NCBI GenBank assembly: GCA_963843085.1
Contig: CAWJJG010000001.1
Coordinates: 410,530-474,529, forward strand
Length of the DNA stretch: 64,000 nt
Direction of reading: 5' to 3'
Source of the DNA: DASUPK01 sp963843085
GTDB lineage: Bacteria; Actinomycetota; Thermoleophilia; Solirubrobacterales; 70-9
A model generated the notes under the pieces. The model saw only the letters and a list, made by a program, of their open reading frames with translations. It was not told the DNA's origin and made no database searches. Positions 1 through 8,538 of the stretch are shown here, in pieces. Numbering within the stretch: the first letter of the stretch is position 1; every line of letters begins with the position of its first letter. A program made the translations under genes and the position numbers.

Positions 1-748
1 CCCGCGAGACGAAGCCTGGCTGCAGCAGCTCGGCGAACAGCGCCGCCCCCGCGGGCAGAGCAACAACGAGGAGACCGGTGAAGCGAGCCTGGACGGTAGC
101 CGCACGCGCCTCGTCGGCGACCCGGTCTCGATCCGCCGCCGCCCCGGCGAGACGGCGCATCAGCGCGGCGACGTCTCCGCCGGCCACCTGCTGGCTGAGC
201 AGCGCAGTCGCCAGCGAGTCGACCCGGTCCGAACGAAGCCTTGACCGCATCGCCGACAGAGCCTCCGCCGTCGAGGCGCCCAGCTCCAGATCCGCAGCGA
301 CGCGGGCGAGCTCGGCGGACGAGGGCCCCTCGAGCGAGGAGGCGGCCGCGGCCAGCGCGCCCCTCACGGAATGTCCGCCGGAGATCGCATCCGCGATGGC
401 CGAAGAGACATCGGGGATGGATCGCTCCACAGCTCGGCGATAGCGCTCTCGGCGCCCCGCGACCAGAACGCCCACGCACCACGGTCCCGCCGCGGCGACG
501 ATCGCGAGCGGGCCAGGGCCGGCGATCAGGACAGCCGCCAGCGCGATCGCTCCGCTGCCGAGCATCGCGAGGCGGCGCTGTTCCTCGGCGCTCGGCGCAT
601 ACCCCTCGCGCGAGGCCCGTCGCAGGGGCGCGATCGATGCACGGAGCCAGTCGGCCACGCCCGGGACGGAGACGAGAGCGTTCCGGACGGCCACCGCCGC
701 AAGCCCTCCCGCCATTGCGATCAGAGCGATCAGGACCTGGCCGCCCAC
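1..748 (-). CDS. tadB: TadB-like type II/IV secretion system F-domain protein (partial, C-terminus outside window)
   Basis: Inner-membrane platform protein of a Tad/Flp pilus assembly system, cut off by the left window edge. Read from the minus strand it begins with a short hydrophobic helix and a basic stretch, then a hydrophobic hairpin (LAMLGSGAIALAAVLIAG), then a T2SSF-type helical domain with the typical phrases SIPDVSSAIADAISGGHSVRGA and LLSQQVAGGDVAALMRRLA. I chose the GTG at 746-748, which has AGGAGG just upstream and overlaps the end of tadA by 19 bp; an ATG at 713-715 is the alternative. TadB normally works with the TadA ATPase, whose gene directly precedes it. The family assignment is from sequence character, not a search. 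Confidence 0.8.
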   Translation of the reverse strand, partial: MGGQVLIALIAMAGGLAAVAVRNALVSVPGVADWLRASIAPLRRASREGYAPSAEEQRRLAMLGSGAIALAAVLIAGPGPLAIVAAAGPWCVGVLVAGRRERYRRAVERSIPDVSSAIADAISGGHSVRGALAAAASSLEGPSSAELARVAADLELGASTAEALSAMRSRLRSDRVDSLATALLSQQVAGGDVAALMRRLAGAAADRDRVADEARAATVQARFTGLLVVALPAGAALFAELLQPGFVSR

Positions 749-1905
749 CGACCCTCCTTCTCGGTGCCGAGCCGGTAGAGCTCGCGAACCCCGACCGAAC
801 CGACGGTTCGCACGACCTCGGCCACCTCCACCACCCTCCGCGAACCGTCGCTGAGCCGAGCCAGGTGGATCACGAGATCGAGCCCCCGCCCGAGCTGCTC
901 GCGAATCGCCGCATGCGGCAGCCCCACCCCGGCCATCAGCGCCAGCGTCTCGATCCGGCGAAGCGCGTCCTCCGGCGAGTTCGCATGCACCGTGGAGAGC
1001 GCGCCTTCGTGGCCGGTGTTGAGTGCCATCAACAGGTCGAGTGCCTCGCCGCCCCTCACCTCCCCGATCACGATCCGATCCGGCCGCATCCGCAGCGCGC
1101 CGCGCAGCAGGTCGCGGATCTCGACGCGTCCGCGACCCTCGATGTTGGCCGGGCGGCTCTCCAGACGGACCACATGCGGCTGGCGCAGGCGGAGCTCGGC
1201 CGCGTCCTCGATGGTGATCACGCGCTCGTCCGGATCGACGAGGGCGGAGAGAGCGTTGAGCAGGGTCGTCTTGCCGGAGCCCGTGCCGCCGCTGACCAGA
1301 ATGCTCCGGCGAGCCGCCACGGCGGCAGCCAGCTGGTCGTGGAGCTCCTCGGTGATCGTCCCAAGCTGGACCAACTCCCGAGGTCCCGGGCGAACGGCCG
1401 AAAAGCGGCGGATCGACAGCGAAGGCCCGTCGATGGAGAGCGGCGGAATCACGACGTGTACGCGGGACCCGTCCTCCAGCCGGGCGTCGACCATCGGGCT
1501 GAGCTCGTCGACCCTGCGGCCCAGCGGCGTCAGGATCCGCTCGATCGCGTCCCGCAGCGCCTGCTCCGACGGGAACGAGACCTCGGTTCGCTCGATCCGG
1601 CCGGCTCGCTCGACGTAGACGTACTCGTGGCCGTTGACCATCACCTCCTCCACAGCCGGATCGGCGAGCAGTTCCTCCAGCGGGCCGAGCCCAACTGCCT
1701 CCCGAAGGATCAGCTCGCAGAGGCGGTCCCGCGTCGGTCGTTCGAGGATCGCGGCGTCCTCGTCGACGAGCTCGCGCACGGCGTCCGGAAGCGGCCCCAA
1801 CGCGGCACCGCCGGAGGCCGCCTGGGCGCGGCGGCGCTCCACCAGCCGACGCTGCAGCTCGGCGGCCAGCTCATCCAGGTGTCTGCGGCGGACACGCTCG
1901 TCCAC
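730..1905 (-). CDS. tadA: TadA/CpaF-type pilus assembly ATPase
   Basis: Secretion ATPase (391 aa) that powers assembly of Flp/Tad pili at the cytoplasmic face. An N-terminal helical region is followed by the CpaF-type N1 domain (LGPLEELLADPAVEEVMVNG, about residues 73-92). The RecA-like core has a Walker A GGTGSGKTT near residue 206, an Asp box (ITIEDAAELRL), a Walker B-like IVIGEVRGGEAL and the His box (NTGHEGALSTVHAN). Length is usual for the family. The start is a GTG at 1905; no strong ribosome site is visible. It is coupled to tadB by a 19-bp overlap. Upstream, cpaB and a two-component pair lie on the same strand beyond three opposing genes. Confidence 0.93.
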   Translation of the reverse strand: MDERVRRRHLDELAAELQRRLVERRRAQAASGGAALGPLPDAVRELVDEDAAILERPTRDRLCELILREAVGLGPLEELLADPAVEEVMVNGHEYVYVERAGRIERTEVSFPSEQALRDAIERILTPLGRRVDELSPMVDARLEDGSRVHVVIPPLSIDGPSLSIRRFSAVRPGPRELVQLGTITEELHDQLAAAVAARRSILVSGGTGSGKTTLLNALSALVDPDERVITIEDAAELRLRQPHVVRLESRPANIEGRGRVEIRDLLRGALRMRPDRIVIGEVRGGEALDLLMALNTGHEGALSTVHANSPEDALRRIETLALMAGVGLPHAAIREQLGRGLDLVIHLARLSDGSRRVVEVAEVVRTVGSVGVRELYRLGTEKEGRWAARS

Positions 1906-1954
1906 CCTGAGGTAAGGGCCCAGCGGTTACGCCTCGCCCCGGTAGCCTCGAGAC

Positions 1955-2461
1955 ATGGCTGAGATCGAGGTCCAGCAGGCGGACATCACCAAGCTCGACG
2001 TCGATGCGATCGCCAATGCCGCCAACACCCGGCTGCGGCACGGCGGCGGGGTCGCGGGCGCCATCTCCTGTGCGGGCGGCCCGGTCGTCCAGGCCGAGAG
2101 CGACCGGCGTGCCCCGATCGGGCTCGGCGAGGCCGTGGAGACGACGGCCGGCCAGATGCCCGCCCGCTGGGTGATCCACGCGGCGACCATGGAGCTCGGC
2201 GGCCCGACCTCCGCGGAGATCATCAGAAGCGCGACGGCGAGCACCCTCGCGAAGGCCGACGAGCTCGGCGCTCGCAGCCTCGCGCTCGTCGCCTTCGGCA
2301 CCGGCGTGGGCGGCTTTCCGCTCGACGAGGCCGCCCTGATCGAGGTCGAGGAAGCTCGTCGCCATCTGGAGTCCGGCAGCGGCCTCGAGCGCGTCGTCTT
2401 CGCCGTGCACGGCGACGAGGCAGAGGCGGCCTTCGACCGGGCGATGAGTCAGCCGGGCTGA
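1955..2461 (+). CDS. Macro-domain (ADP-ribose-binding) protein
   Basis: Single macro domain of 168 aa, expected to bind or hydrolyse ADP-ribose derivatives such as O-acetyl-ADP-ribose or protein-linked ADP-ribose. The signatures are the start QADITKLDVDAIANAANT (residues about 8-25), a glycine-rich LRHGGGVAGAI loop that contacts the ribose, and a second loop FGTGVGGFPLDEAA. It is divergent from tadA with about 50 bp between them and is followed after 20 bp by an AraC-type gene on the same strand. Nothing in the context points to a substrate. It is a typical free-standing bacterial macro protein. Confidence 0.9.
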   Translation: MAEIEVQQADITKLDVDAIANAANTRLRHGGGVAGAISCAGGPVVQAESDRRAPIGLGEAVETTAGQMPARWVIHAATMELGGPTSAEIIRSATASTLAKADELGARSLALVAFGTGVGGFPLDEAALIEVEEARRHLESGSGLERVVFAVHGDEAEAAFDRAMSQPG

Positions 2462-2481
2462 TTCAGTCTCAATGAGCAGCG

Positions 2482-2904
2482 ATGGCCTTCGCCCATCCGG
2501 CAAGACACCTGCTGCGAGCCAAGGACCTCGCTGACGCCCGCTACTCCGAGCGGCTCGACGTCGGCGACATGGCCGGCGCCGCCGGGCTCTCCAGGGCCCA
2601 TTTCAGCCGCGAGTTCCGCCGCACCTTCGGCGAATCGCCCCACCACTACCTGCTGACGCGCCGCCTCGAGCGCGCCGCCGAGCTGCTGCGGATGACCGAT
2701 TGGACCGTCGCCGAGGTCTGCCTCGAGGTCGGCCTGCAGAGCATCGGGTCCTTCACCACCAGCTTCAAGCGCGCCTACGGCCGGACCCCGACCGCGTACC
2801 GGGCGAGCCAGCCGCCCGCGGCCACCTTCGCGAAGGTGCCGAGCTGCGTACTGCGCACCTACCTCCGGCCCGAGACAGCACGTTTCAAGAAGACAGGGGA
2901 CTGA
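2482..2904 (+). CDS. AraC-family helix-turn-helix transcriptional regulator
   Basis: Small DNA-binding protein (140 aa) made of little more than the two helix-turn-helix motifs of the AraC/XylS C-terminal domain. First HTH: LDVGDMAGAAGLSRAHFSREF. Second: TVAEVCLEVGLQSIGSFTTSF, followed by the conserved GRTPTAYR. There is no N-terminal sensing domain, so it probably responds through partners or abundance. It precedes a VOC gene by 48 bp on the same strand; AraC-only regulators paired with VOC proteins are common in actinobacteria, suggesting it controls the neighbour. The C-terminal 25 residues are basic and not family-typical. Confidence 0.9.
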   Translation: MAFAHPARHLLRAKDLADARYSERLDVGDMAGAAGLSRAHFSREFRRTFGESPHHYLLTRRLERAAELLRMTDWTVAEVCLEVGLQSIGSFTTSFKRAYGRTPTAYRASQPPAATFAKVPSCVLRTYLRPETARFKKTGD

Positions 2905-2952
2905 GCGGGAACTAGCTTGGCCCTACCTCGCAATTCGACGAAAGGAGACGAG

Positions 2953-3369
2953 ATGATTCGCGTTTCGAACGGGCAGGTCTGGGTCCACGACCAGGACGAG
3001 GCCCTCGAGTTCTGGACCAAGAAGATCGGCTGGGAGGTCCGCTCCGACATCACCATGGAGGAGCTCGGCGGCTTCCGCTGGCTCAGCGTGGGGGCGCCGG
3101 GCCAGGACTTCTCCTTGGCGCTGATGGCGATCCCGGGCCCGCCGGTCGTGGACGAGAACACCAAGGAGCAGCTCGAGGAGCTGATGTCCAAGGGCTTCGC
3201 CGGGACGGTCTTCCTGACCGCCGACGACGTCCAGGCGGAATACGAGGAGCTCAAGGAGCGCGGCGTCGAGTTCACCGAGGCGCCGGCCGAGCAGCCGTAC
3301 GGGCTCGACTCCGAGTTCCGGGACCCCTCCGGCAACAAGTACCGGCTCGGCAAGCCGACGGTTGGCTGA
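2953..3369 (+). CDS. VOC (glyoxalase/bleomycin-resistance fold) family protein
   Basis: 138-aa protein with the paired beta-alpha-beta-beta-beta units of the vicinal oxygen chelate fold. It starts VWVHDQDEALEFWTKKIGWEV, has a middle TADDVQAEYEELKERGVEF and the typical end FRDPSGNKYRL. I chose the ATG at 2953 because AAAGGAG lies six bases upstream at 2941-2947. It likely binds a metal and a small substrate, but the reaction cannot be read from sequence. It follows the AraC-type gene and converges with cpaB, whose stop lies 2 bp away. Confidence 0.9.
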   Translation: MIRVSNGQVWVHDQDEALEFWTKKIGWEVRSDITMEELGGFRWLSVGAPGQDFSLALMAIPGPPVVDENTKEQLEELMSKGFAGTVFLTADDVQAEYEELKERGVEFTEAPAEQPYGLDSEFRDPSGNKYRLGKPTVG

Positions 3370-3370
3370 T

Positions 3371-4018
3371 TCAGGTCCTGGGCAGCAGGCGGATCTCGCG
3401 GCCGGCGCTCTGCGCGCCGATCAGCGAGAGCGCCTGCTGCTCGGTGACGGCGAGGGTGGCGGACCAGCCCTCACCCGGATCGGCGGGGCCACGGAGCGCC
3501 AGGAGCCTCACTCCAGTCGCCGCGATGCGGGCGGTGGCCGATCGGCCGAGCCCGGCCTGGCGTGAGACCACCACGTCGACGCGACTTCCCTCCGGCGATC
3601 CGTCGCCGACCATGAGCGCCTCGGCTCCGGCGACGGGCACCTCGAGCGGGCGGAGACCATCCGTCACGCCTAGAGCCGGGCCCTTTGCTTTGCTCGGCAC
3701 CGTGAGCTGGGCACCGAGCACGTACGAACCCGTGGGGATGAGCGCGCTTGGGGCGCGCCCGATGGCCTCGGCGGCGCTGACGAGCGCGCCGGGCGGAACG
3801 AAGGTCGCCGGCACCCGACGAACCGAGAGCGCCGAGCGGACCCGCTCCGGGGCGATCGCCTCCCCCGCAGGCAATTCCGCGGTGGCGACGAGCACCGGCC
3901 GCAGCGGGCCGTAGCGGGCCTCGACTCGCGAGCGGTACCGCCCTGCGACCATCGCTGCGAGCAGCGCGCAGACGAGCGCCGCGGCCAGAAAGAGGACGGC
4001 CCGCTTCCGGCGGCTCAC
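3371..4018 (-). CDS. cpaB: CpaB/RcpC-type Flp pilus assembly protein with SAF domain
   Basis: 215-aa protein with one N-terminal membrane helix (AVLFLAAALVCALLAAMVAG) and a SAF domain (PVLVATAELPAGEAIAPERV and following, about residues 40-105). A C-terminal RcpC-like region ends TLAVTEQQALSLIGAQSAG. In Tad systems this protein sits in the periplasm or cell wall and helps pilus assembly. The start is a GTG at 4016-4018, whose GTGA overlaps the stop of the kinase gene, so translation is probably coupled. It belongs functionally with tadA/tadB at 1-1905 but is separated from them by three opposing genes. Confidence 0.85.
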   Translation of the reverse strand: MSRRKRAVLFLAAALVCALLAAMVAGRYRSRVEARYGPLRPVLVATAELPAGEAIAPERVRSALSVRRVPATFVPPGALVSAAEAIGRAPSALIPTGSYVLGAQLTVPSKAKGPALGVTDGLRPLEVPVAGAEALMVGDGSPEGSRVDVVVSRQAGLGRSATARIAATGVRLLALRGPADPGEGWSATLAVTEQQALSLIGAQSAGREIRLLPRT

Positions 4019-4644
4019 GCCGCCAGCGCGAATCCGGGCTCGGCGAGAGGCAACTCCAGGGCGGCGACGCAGCCACTGCCCGTCCGGCAGAGCGCGAACC
4101 GGCCACGATGAGCGCTCGCGACCTCGGAGATGAGATCGGTGCCGTGCCCGCGACGCGGGTCGCGACCTCGCCTCGGCGCCCGGCTCGATGCCCCATTGGC
4201 GATCGTGAGCCGGAGGCGACCGGCGACCTGCGCTCCGGTCATGACGACCGGGGGGCCGCCGTGCTCGAGCGCGTTGGAGATCAGGTTGTCGATGGCCTGC
4301 GCCATCCGGACGGCGTCGCCCTCGACCTGCGCCGGCCCGGCGTCCCAGTAGACGCGAATCCCGCCGGTCCGCGCGGCGATCGGGCGCCAGCGCTCCAGGG
4401 CCGCGAAGACGACCTCTCTGCACGAGAAGCGCCCGACTGCCGGAGAGCTGGCTGCACCGTTGACCGCGCCGTCAAGGTCGCGCAGCGCGCTGGCGGCGAC
4501 TTCGAGCAACCCACGGCGACTGGCTGCGGGCGGCGAGGCGCCCGGCTGGGGAGAGGACTCCTCCATCAGGACCAGCGCCTGCAGCGGGCGCCGGAGCTCG
4601 TGCAGCGCGCGGTTGAGGGCCCGCCTGTGCGCCGGAGTGATCAT
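4015..4644 (-). CDS. Sensor histidine kinase without transmembrane input domain
   Basis: 209-aa soluble kinase. It opens with an H-box (ALHELRRPLQALVLM), followed by an HATPase_c domain with N-box QAIDNLISNALEHGG (about residues 113-127) and a G-box RGHGTDLISEVASAH. No membrane segment or sensor domain is present, so the signal must come from a partner. The ATG at 4642-4644 overlaps the response-regulator stop (ATGA), and its own stop overlaps the cpaB start. The order regulator-kinase-cpaB in a tightly overlapping run suggests the pair controls pilus assembly. Confidence 0.85.
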   Translation of the reverse strand: MITPAHRRALNRALHELRRPLQALVLMEESSPQPGASPPAASRRGLLEVAASALRDLDGAVNGAASSPAVGRFSCREVVFAALERWRPIAARTGGIRVYWDAGPAQVEGDAVRMAQAIDNLISNALEHGGPPVVMTGAQVAGRLRLTIANGASSRAPRRGRDPRRGHGTDLISEVASAHRGRFALCRTGSGCVAALELPLAEPGFALAA

Positions 4645-5351
4645 GACTCGAGCAGCCGGTAGCCGACTCCCCAGCAATTGAAGACGTAGCGCGCCCCCAC
4701 GGGGTCGAGCTTGCGCCGCAGCCGGCTCGCGTGGGAGTCGAGCGTCCTGGTTCGGCCCTTCGAGCGGAAGCCCCAGACGTCGCGCAGCAGCTCGTCCTTT
4801 GTGAAGACCCTTCGCGGCTCGGCAGCCAGCGCGCGGAGCAGTGCGAACTCCTTGTTCGCCAGTTCGACCTGCCGGTCGCCAACCGTGACCCGGCGGGTGG
4901 CCGGGTCGACGGTCAGATCGCCGAGGCGGATCGGCCCCCGCCGCGCGCCCGAGCGCCGGCGCAGCACGGCCGCCACGCGGGCAAGCAGCTCCGGATAGTG
5001 GAAGGGCTTCCCCAGGTAGTCATCGGCCCCGGCCTCGAAGCCCCGCAGCCGGTCCGCCTCGCTCGAGCGCCCCGACAGGACCAGCACGGGCAGCTCCGGG
5101 TCGAAACGCTCACCCGCAGCCCGGATCTCCCGCAGGACATCGATTCCCGGAGCGTCCGGCAGCCCGAGGTCCAGCAGCATCAGGTCCGGCTGGTTGTAAC
5201 CGCAGAGACGGAGTGCGTCGGAGGCGCTCGGCGCCGGCAGCGCCCGGTATCGATCGGCGGTCAGGTGGTCGCAGAGGAGCTCCCGCGTCGCGTCGTCGTC
5301 CTCGCAGACGACCACCGTGGCGATCTCTTCGACGTTGGGCAGCACGCCCAC
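4641..5351 (-). CDS. OmpR/PhoB-family response regulator
   Basis: 236-aa regulator. The receiver domain (about 12-125) has the acidic pocket CEDDD, phospho-acceptor Asp in LMLLDLGLPDAPG and the conserved Lys in DDYLGKPF. The winged-helix domain (about 140-233) has VELANKEFALLRALA, RVFTKDELLRDVWG and the recognition helix region RTLDSHASRLRRKL. It is the first gene of an overlapping set with the kinase and cpaB, so it is their likely cognate regulator. A 36-bp gap separates it from the MFS gene on the same strand. Confidence 0.93.
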   Translation of the reverse strand: MGVLPNVEEIATVVVCEDDDATRELLCDHLTADRYRALPAPSASDALRLCGYNQPDLMLLDLGLPDAPGIDVLREIRAAGERFDPELPVLVLSGRSSEADRLRGFEAGADDYLGKPFHYPELLARVAAVLRRRSGARRGPIRLGDLTVDPATRRVTVGDRQVELANKEFALLRALAAEPRRVFTKDELLRDVWGFRSKGRTRTLDSHASRLRRKLDPVGARYVFNCWGVGYRLLES

Positions 5352-5387
5352 ATAAGCGCCCGGCGCCGCACACTCTCCCCCGCGTCG

Positions 5388-6842
5388 CTAGAGGTGAAGG
5401 CGCCGGCGCTCGAGGTGATGCTCGGGATGCTCCTCCGGCTCCGGATGGTTCTCCCCGGTCCGCCGCACCAGCGCCCAGGTGAGCACCGCGCCGACCGCCA
5501 CGAGGCCGACCAGGACCCAGGTCGAGTCCGCCAGCGCCGTCGCGAAGGCGCCCGCGGCATCGCCGGGATGGAGATCGAGCTGGTCGGCCTGGATGCTCTG
5601 GAAGACCGCCGAGACGACAGCCAGCGCCACCGCGCCCGCCGTCACCCGGATCATCGCCAGGACCCCCGCCGCGATCCCGGCCTTGGCGCGGGGCATCGCC
5701 AGCATCGCGGCGGTGGACATCGGCGCGTAGACGAGGCCGAGGGAGATGCCGAAGAGGAGATATCCGGGCAGCAGCGCTCCGTACGAGCTCGACGCGTCGA
5801 TCTGGGTGAGCAGCGCGAGGCCCACCGCTCCGCAGACCATCCCGAAGGTCATCAGCACGCGCGGCCCGATCCGGTCGATCAGGGGACCGCAGAACGGCGA
5901 GATGAAGACCATCGGCGCGGTGATCGGCAGGACCAGCAGCCCGGCCGCGACCGGGCCGTGGCCGAGCACGCCCTGGAGGTACTGGGGCTGGAGGAAGATC
6001 ACCGCCCAGTAGGCGCCCACCAGCGCGAAGGCGGCTGCCGAGGCGCCGAGGTATGGGCCGTTTCGAAAGAGGCTGAAGTCGACGATCGGCGACTCGACGC
6101 GGTGCTCGATCACCCAGAAGGCGACCAGCAGGAGCACGCCCACCGCGAGCAGCCCGAGCGTCTTCCCGGAGCCCCAGCCCCAGTTGTCCGAGCGGACCAG
6201 GGCGAACACGACGAACAGCAGGCCCGGGGTGAAGGCGGCCAGCCCGCGAAGGTCGAGCTTCGGAGGCGCGGTCTCGTCGCGCGACTCATGTGCCGACGCC
6301 CAGGTGATGAAGATCCCGAGCGCGCAGATCGGCAGGTTGATCCAGAAGATCAGCCGCCAGTCCAGATCGATCAGCAGTCCGCCGACCAGCGGGCCGATCG
6401 CGAGCGCCAGCGCCGAGACGGCGGCCCAGATCCCGAGCGCCTTGCCCTGCTCCTCGACCGGGAAGGCATGGCTCACGATCGCGAGGGAGAGCGATAGCAT
6501 CGCGGCGCCTCCCGTCCCCTGCACCACGCGAGCGACGACCAGGACTCCGTCGTCGCCGGCGAGCGCCGCCAGCACCGAGCCCGCCGCGAAGATCCCCATC
6601 CCGATCAGGAAGACCAGCCGCCGCCCGTAGATGTCGCCGAGCCGGCCCGCGGTCACCACCAGCACGCTGATCACCAGCAGATAGCCGTTCAGGATCCACT
6701 GCACGTTGTCCGCGGAAGCGTGCAGATCCTTCTCGATCGTCGGCAGCGCCAGCGCGACCACCGTCGAGTCGAGCATCAGGAGGAACAGACCGAGGCAGGT
6801 GCCGACGAGGACCCACCACTGGCGGTTCGGTCCGCTGATCAC
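5388..6842 (-). CDS. MFS drug exporter, DHA2 (EmrB/QacA) type
   Basis: 484-aa polytopic membrane protein, probably a proton-driven multidrug exporter with 14 helices. Motif C/D signatures of the family are present: LDSTVVALALPTIEKDL near the N-terminus, the loop GRLGDIYGRRLVFLIG, and VQGTGGAAMLSLSLAI. The GTG at 6840-6842 is preferred because it overlaps the TGA of the upstream DUF192 gene. No adjacent regulator of the TetR or MarR type is visible, so no inducer can be inferred. Confidence 0.9.
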   Translation of the reverse strand: MISGPNRQWWVLVGTCLGLFLLMLDSTVVALALPTIEKDLHASADNVQWILNGYLLVISVLVVTAGRLGDIYGRRLVFLIGMGIFAAGSVLAALAGDDGVLVVARVVQGTGGAAMLSLSLAIVSHAFPVEEQGKALGIWAAVSALALAIGPLVGGLLIDLDWRLIFWINLPICALGIFITWASAHESRDETAPPKLDLRGLAAFTPGLLFVVFALVRSDNWGWGSGKTLGLLAVGVLLLVAFWVIEHRVESPIVDFSLFRNGPYLGASAAAFALVGAYWAVIFLQPQYLQGVLGHGPVAAGLLVLPITAPMVFISPFCGPLIDRIGPRVLMTFGMVCGAVGLALLTQIDASSSYGALLPGYLLFGISLGLVYAPMSTAAMLAMPRAKAGIAAGVLAMIRVTAGAVALAVVSAVFQSIQADQLDLHPGDAAGAFATALADSTWVLVGLVAVGAVLTWALVRRTGENHPEPEEHPEHHLERRRLHL

Positions 6843-7147
6843 GGGGAAGGCAGCTCGAGCACAGCCATCGCGCCAGGGCAGCGTATGAGCCGGCACGGCG
6901 GCACGGAGCGGCGCAGATCGATCACGCGATCGCGCTCATCGAGGAAGAGGACGTCGATCGCAAACCGCATGCCGAAGGTGTGGACGCTGCGGCAGCGCGG
7001 GATCAGCAGTCCCGGCCCGGCGCGCTCGCGGCGCAGCAGCGCGAGGCCGAGCAGGCGGCTGGGCACAGTCGTCGCCACCGGCACCGTGGCCCCCACGATC
7101 TCGGCGCGCCCGAGCCCACGGAAGCGAAGCGGCGTCCCCACGCCCAC
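6839..7147 (-). CDS. DUF192 family protein
   Basis: 102-aa DUF192 protein. The family core is recognisable: SRLLGLALLRR, then GLLIPRCRSVHTFGMRFAIDV, LFLDERDRVIDL and the final GAMAVLELP. Many family members are secreted, but this one has no signal peptide when started at the GTG at 7145-7147. That start has GGAAG five bases upstream; another GTG lies at 7141. Its stop overlaps the MFS start, so the two are co-transcribed. The biochemical role of DUF192 is unknown. It is divergent from the Bax-inhibitor-like gene 16 bp away. Confidence 0.75.
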   Translation of the reverse strand: MGVGTPLRFRGLGRAEIVGATVPVATTVPSRLLGLALLRRERAGPGLLIPRCRSVHTFGMRFAIDVLFLDERDRVIDLRRSVPPCRLIRCPGAMAVLELPSP

Positions 7148-7163
7148 ATAAGCTTCCGGCCGC

Positions 7164-7856
7164 ATGGAATACGCGGCACAGGCACCCGTCGCCGTAGCGC
7201 GCCCCGACTCGACGTTCCTGCAGAGGGTCTTCCTCTGGATGTTCGTCGGGCTCGCGATCACCGGCGGCACCGCGGCGGCGATCGGCTCCTCGGACAGCCT
7301 GCTCACGAAGATCACCCAGACCCCCGGGATCGTCCTCGGCGTGGTGGTCGCGCAGCTCGCGCTGGTCCTGCTGCTGGTCTTCCTGCTCCCCAAGATCTCC
7401 GTCGGGCTCGCGACCTTCCTGTTCCTCCTCTACTCCGCGACGGTCGGCGTCACCTTCGCCTTCCTCTTCGAGCTCTACACGACGCAGTCGATCTTCACGG
7501 CCTTCCTGATCACCGCCGGCATGTTCGGCGCGCTGGCCGTCTGGGGCGCGGTCACCCACATCGACCTCTCCAAGGTCGGCGCGATCGCCTTCATGGCCCT
7601 GATCGGGCTGATCCTGGCGACGATCGTGAACATCTTCTGGGCCAACTCGACGCTCTACTGGATCACCACGTACGCCGGGGTCGGGATCTTCGCCGCGCTG
7701 ACCGCGTACGACATGCAGAAGCTGGCTCAGATCAACAAGCAGGGGCTGACCGGCGAGGCCGAGGGACGCGCGGCGATCATGGGCGCGCTCGCGCTCTATC
7801 TGGACTTCATCAACCTCTTCCTCTTCCTGCTGCGGATCTTCGGGCAGTCGCGCTAG
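7164..7856 (+). CDS. Bax inhibitor-1/YccA family membrane protein
   Basis: 230-aa protein with seven predicted hydrophobic helices and the BI-1 (TMBIM/UPF0005) pattern. It starts TFLQRVFLWMFVGLAITGG, has the middle LFELYTTQSIFTAFLITAGMFG and ends with the characteristic YDMQKLAQIN followed by GALALYLDFINLFLFLLRIFG. In bacteria these proteins act as pH-sensitive calcium channels or interact with FtsH; which applies here is unknown. Length and topology are complete. It stands alone between a divergent DUF192 gene and a secreted-protein gene. Confidence 0.93.
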   Translation: MEYAAQAPVAVARPDSTFLQRVFLWMFVGLAITGGTAAAIGSSDSLLTKITQTPGIVLGVVVAQLALVLLLVFLLPKISVGLATFLFLLYSATVGVTFAFLFELYTTQSIFTAFLITAGMFGALAVWGAVTHIDLSKVGAIAFMALIGLILATIVNIFWANSTLYWITTYAGVGIFAALTAYDMQKLAQINKQGLTGEAEGRAAIMGALALYLDFINLFLFLLRIFGQSR

Positions 7857-7972
7857 CCGCACCCCGGCGCCGGGTTCGCGAGATTGCGGATCTCCTGAAG
7901 CGGCGGTCGCCGTGGTAGCTTCAACCACGGGCCGATGTTCGGCCGCCGCTGGGGGGAGAAGGAGAGGGAGCT

Positions 7973-8506
7973 ATGGCGATGCTGGAAGCAACGCCGAGGC
8001 GCTTTGCGCCGATCATCGCTGTCCTGGTCGCCCTGTTGATGTGTGGCACCGGGGTGGCACAGGCGAAGAAGAAGAACCACAAACTCAGCGCGGACTTCAA
8101 GACCGCCCCTGTGAGCGTCATCGATGAGCCCACGCAGAACACCGTGGAGTTCTCCGATGACGCCAAGCTCGTCGGCAGGCCGTTCGGCAACAGGAAGGCG
8201 CATCTGACCGAGGATTCCCTCTTGACGTACAACTCGAGCGTGATCCCCAGGTCGGATTACAGCGGCACCCAGCACACCACCTTCAAGGCTGAGTACTTCA
8301 ATGGCGCCCCCGGCAGCTTCAGGGGCTTCTATGACTACTCGCTCGACGCGAACGGCGATGTGACGGGTCCGATCACCGGCTCCATCACCGGGGGCAGCGG
8401 CTCGTTCAGGGGCGCCAAGGGCAGCTTCCAGATCGTCGACTGGGTCGTGTTCCACCCGGAGTCGGCGCAATACAGGGGGCATTGGAAGGGCTCGATCCGC
8501 TATTAG
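7973..8506 (+). CDS. Secreted protein of unknown function
   Basis: 177-aa protein with a clear signal peptide (hydrophobic FAPIIAVLVALLMCGTGVA, cleavage near AQA-KKK) and a good ribosome site (AGGAGAGGGAG). The mature part is rich in Gly, Ser and aromatic residues and ends with two GSFRG-type phrases (GAPGSFRGFYDYSL and GGSGSFRGAKGSF). This is reminiscent of small beta-barrel folds such as the allene-oxide-cyclase-like or DUF3224-type proteins, but I do not recognise the family with certainty. No cysteines in the mature part and no sortase signal. Confidence 0.75.
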   Translation: MAMLEATPRRFAPIIAVLVALLMCGTGVAQAKKKNHKLSADFKTAPVSVIDEPTQNTVEFSDDAKLVGRPFGNRKAHLTEDSLLTYNSSVIPRSDYSGTQHTTFKAEYFNGAPGSFRGFYDYSLDANGDVTGPITGSITGGSGSFRGAKGSFQIVDWVVFHPESAQYRGHWKGSIRY

Positions 8507-8538
8507 GCACCGCATCGGACGTCCGCGATACTGCGGCA

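Noticed and set aside
241..1962. Long plus-strand open frame (573 codons) opposite tadA
   Set aside because: Arg/Pro/Ala-rich antisense reading of a clearly real tadA/tadB pair; typical of high-GC DNA.
4731..6497. 588-codon plus-strand frame
   Set aside because: Antisense to the response regulator and MFS genes; composition is Arg/Asp/Glu/Gln-rich with no domain.
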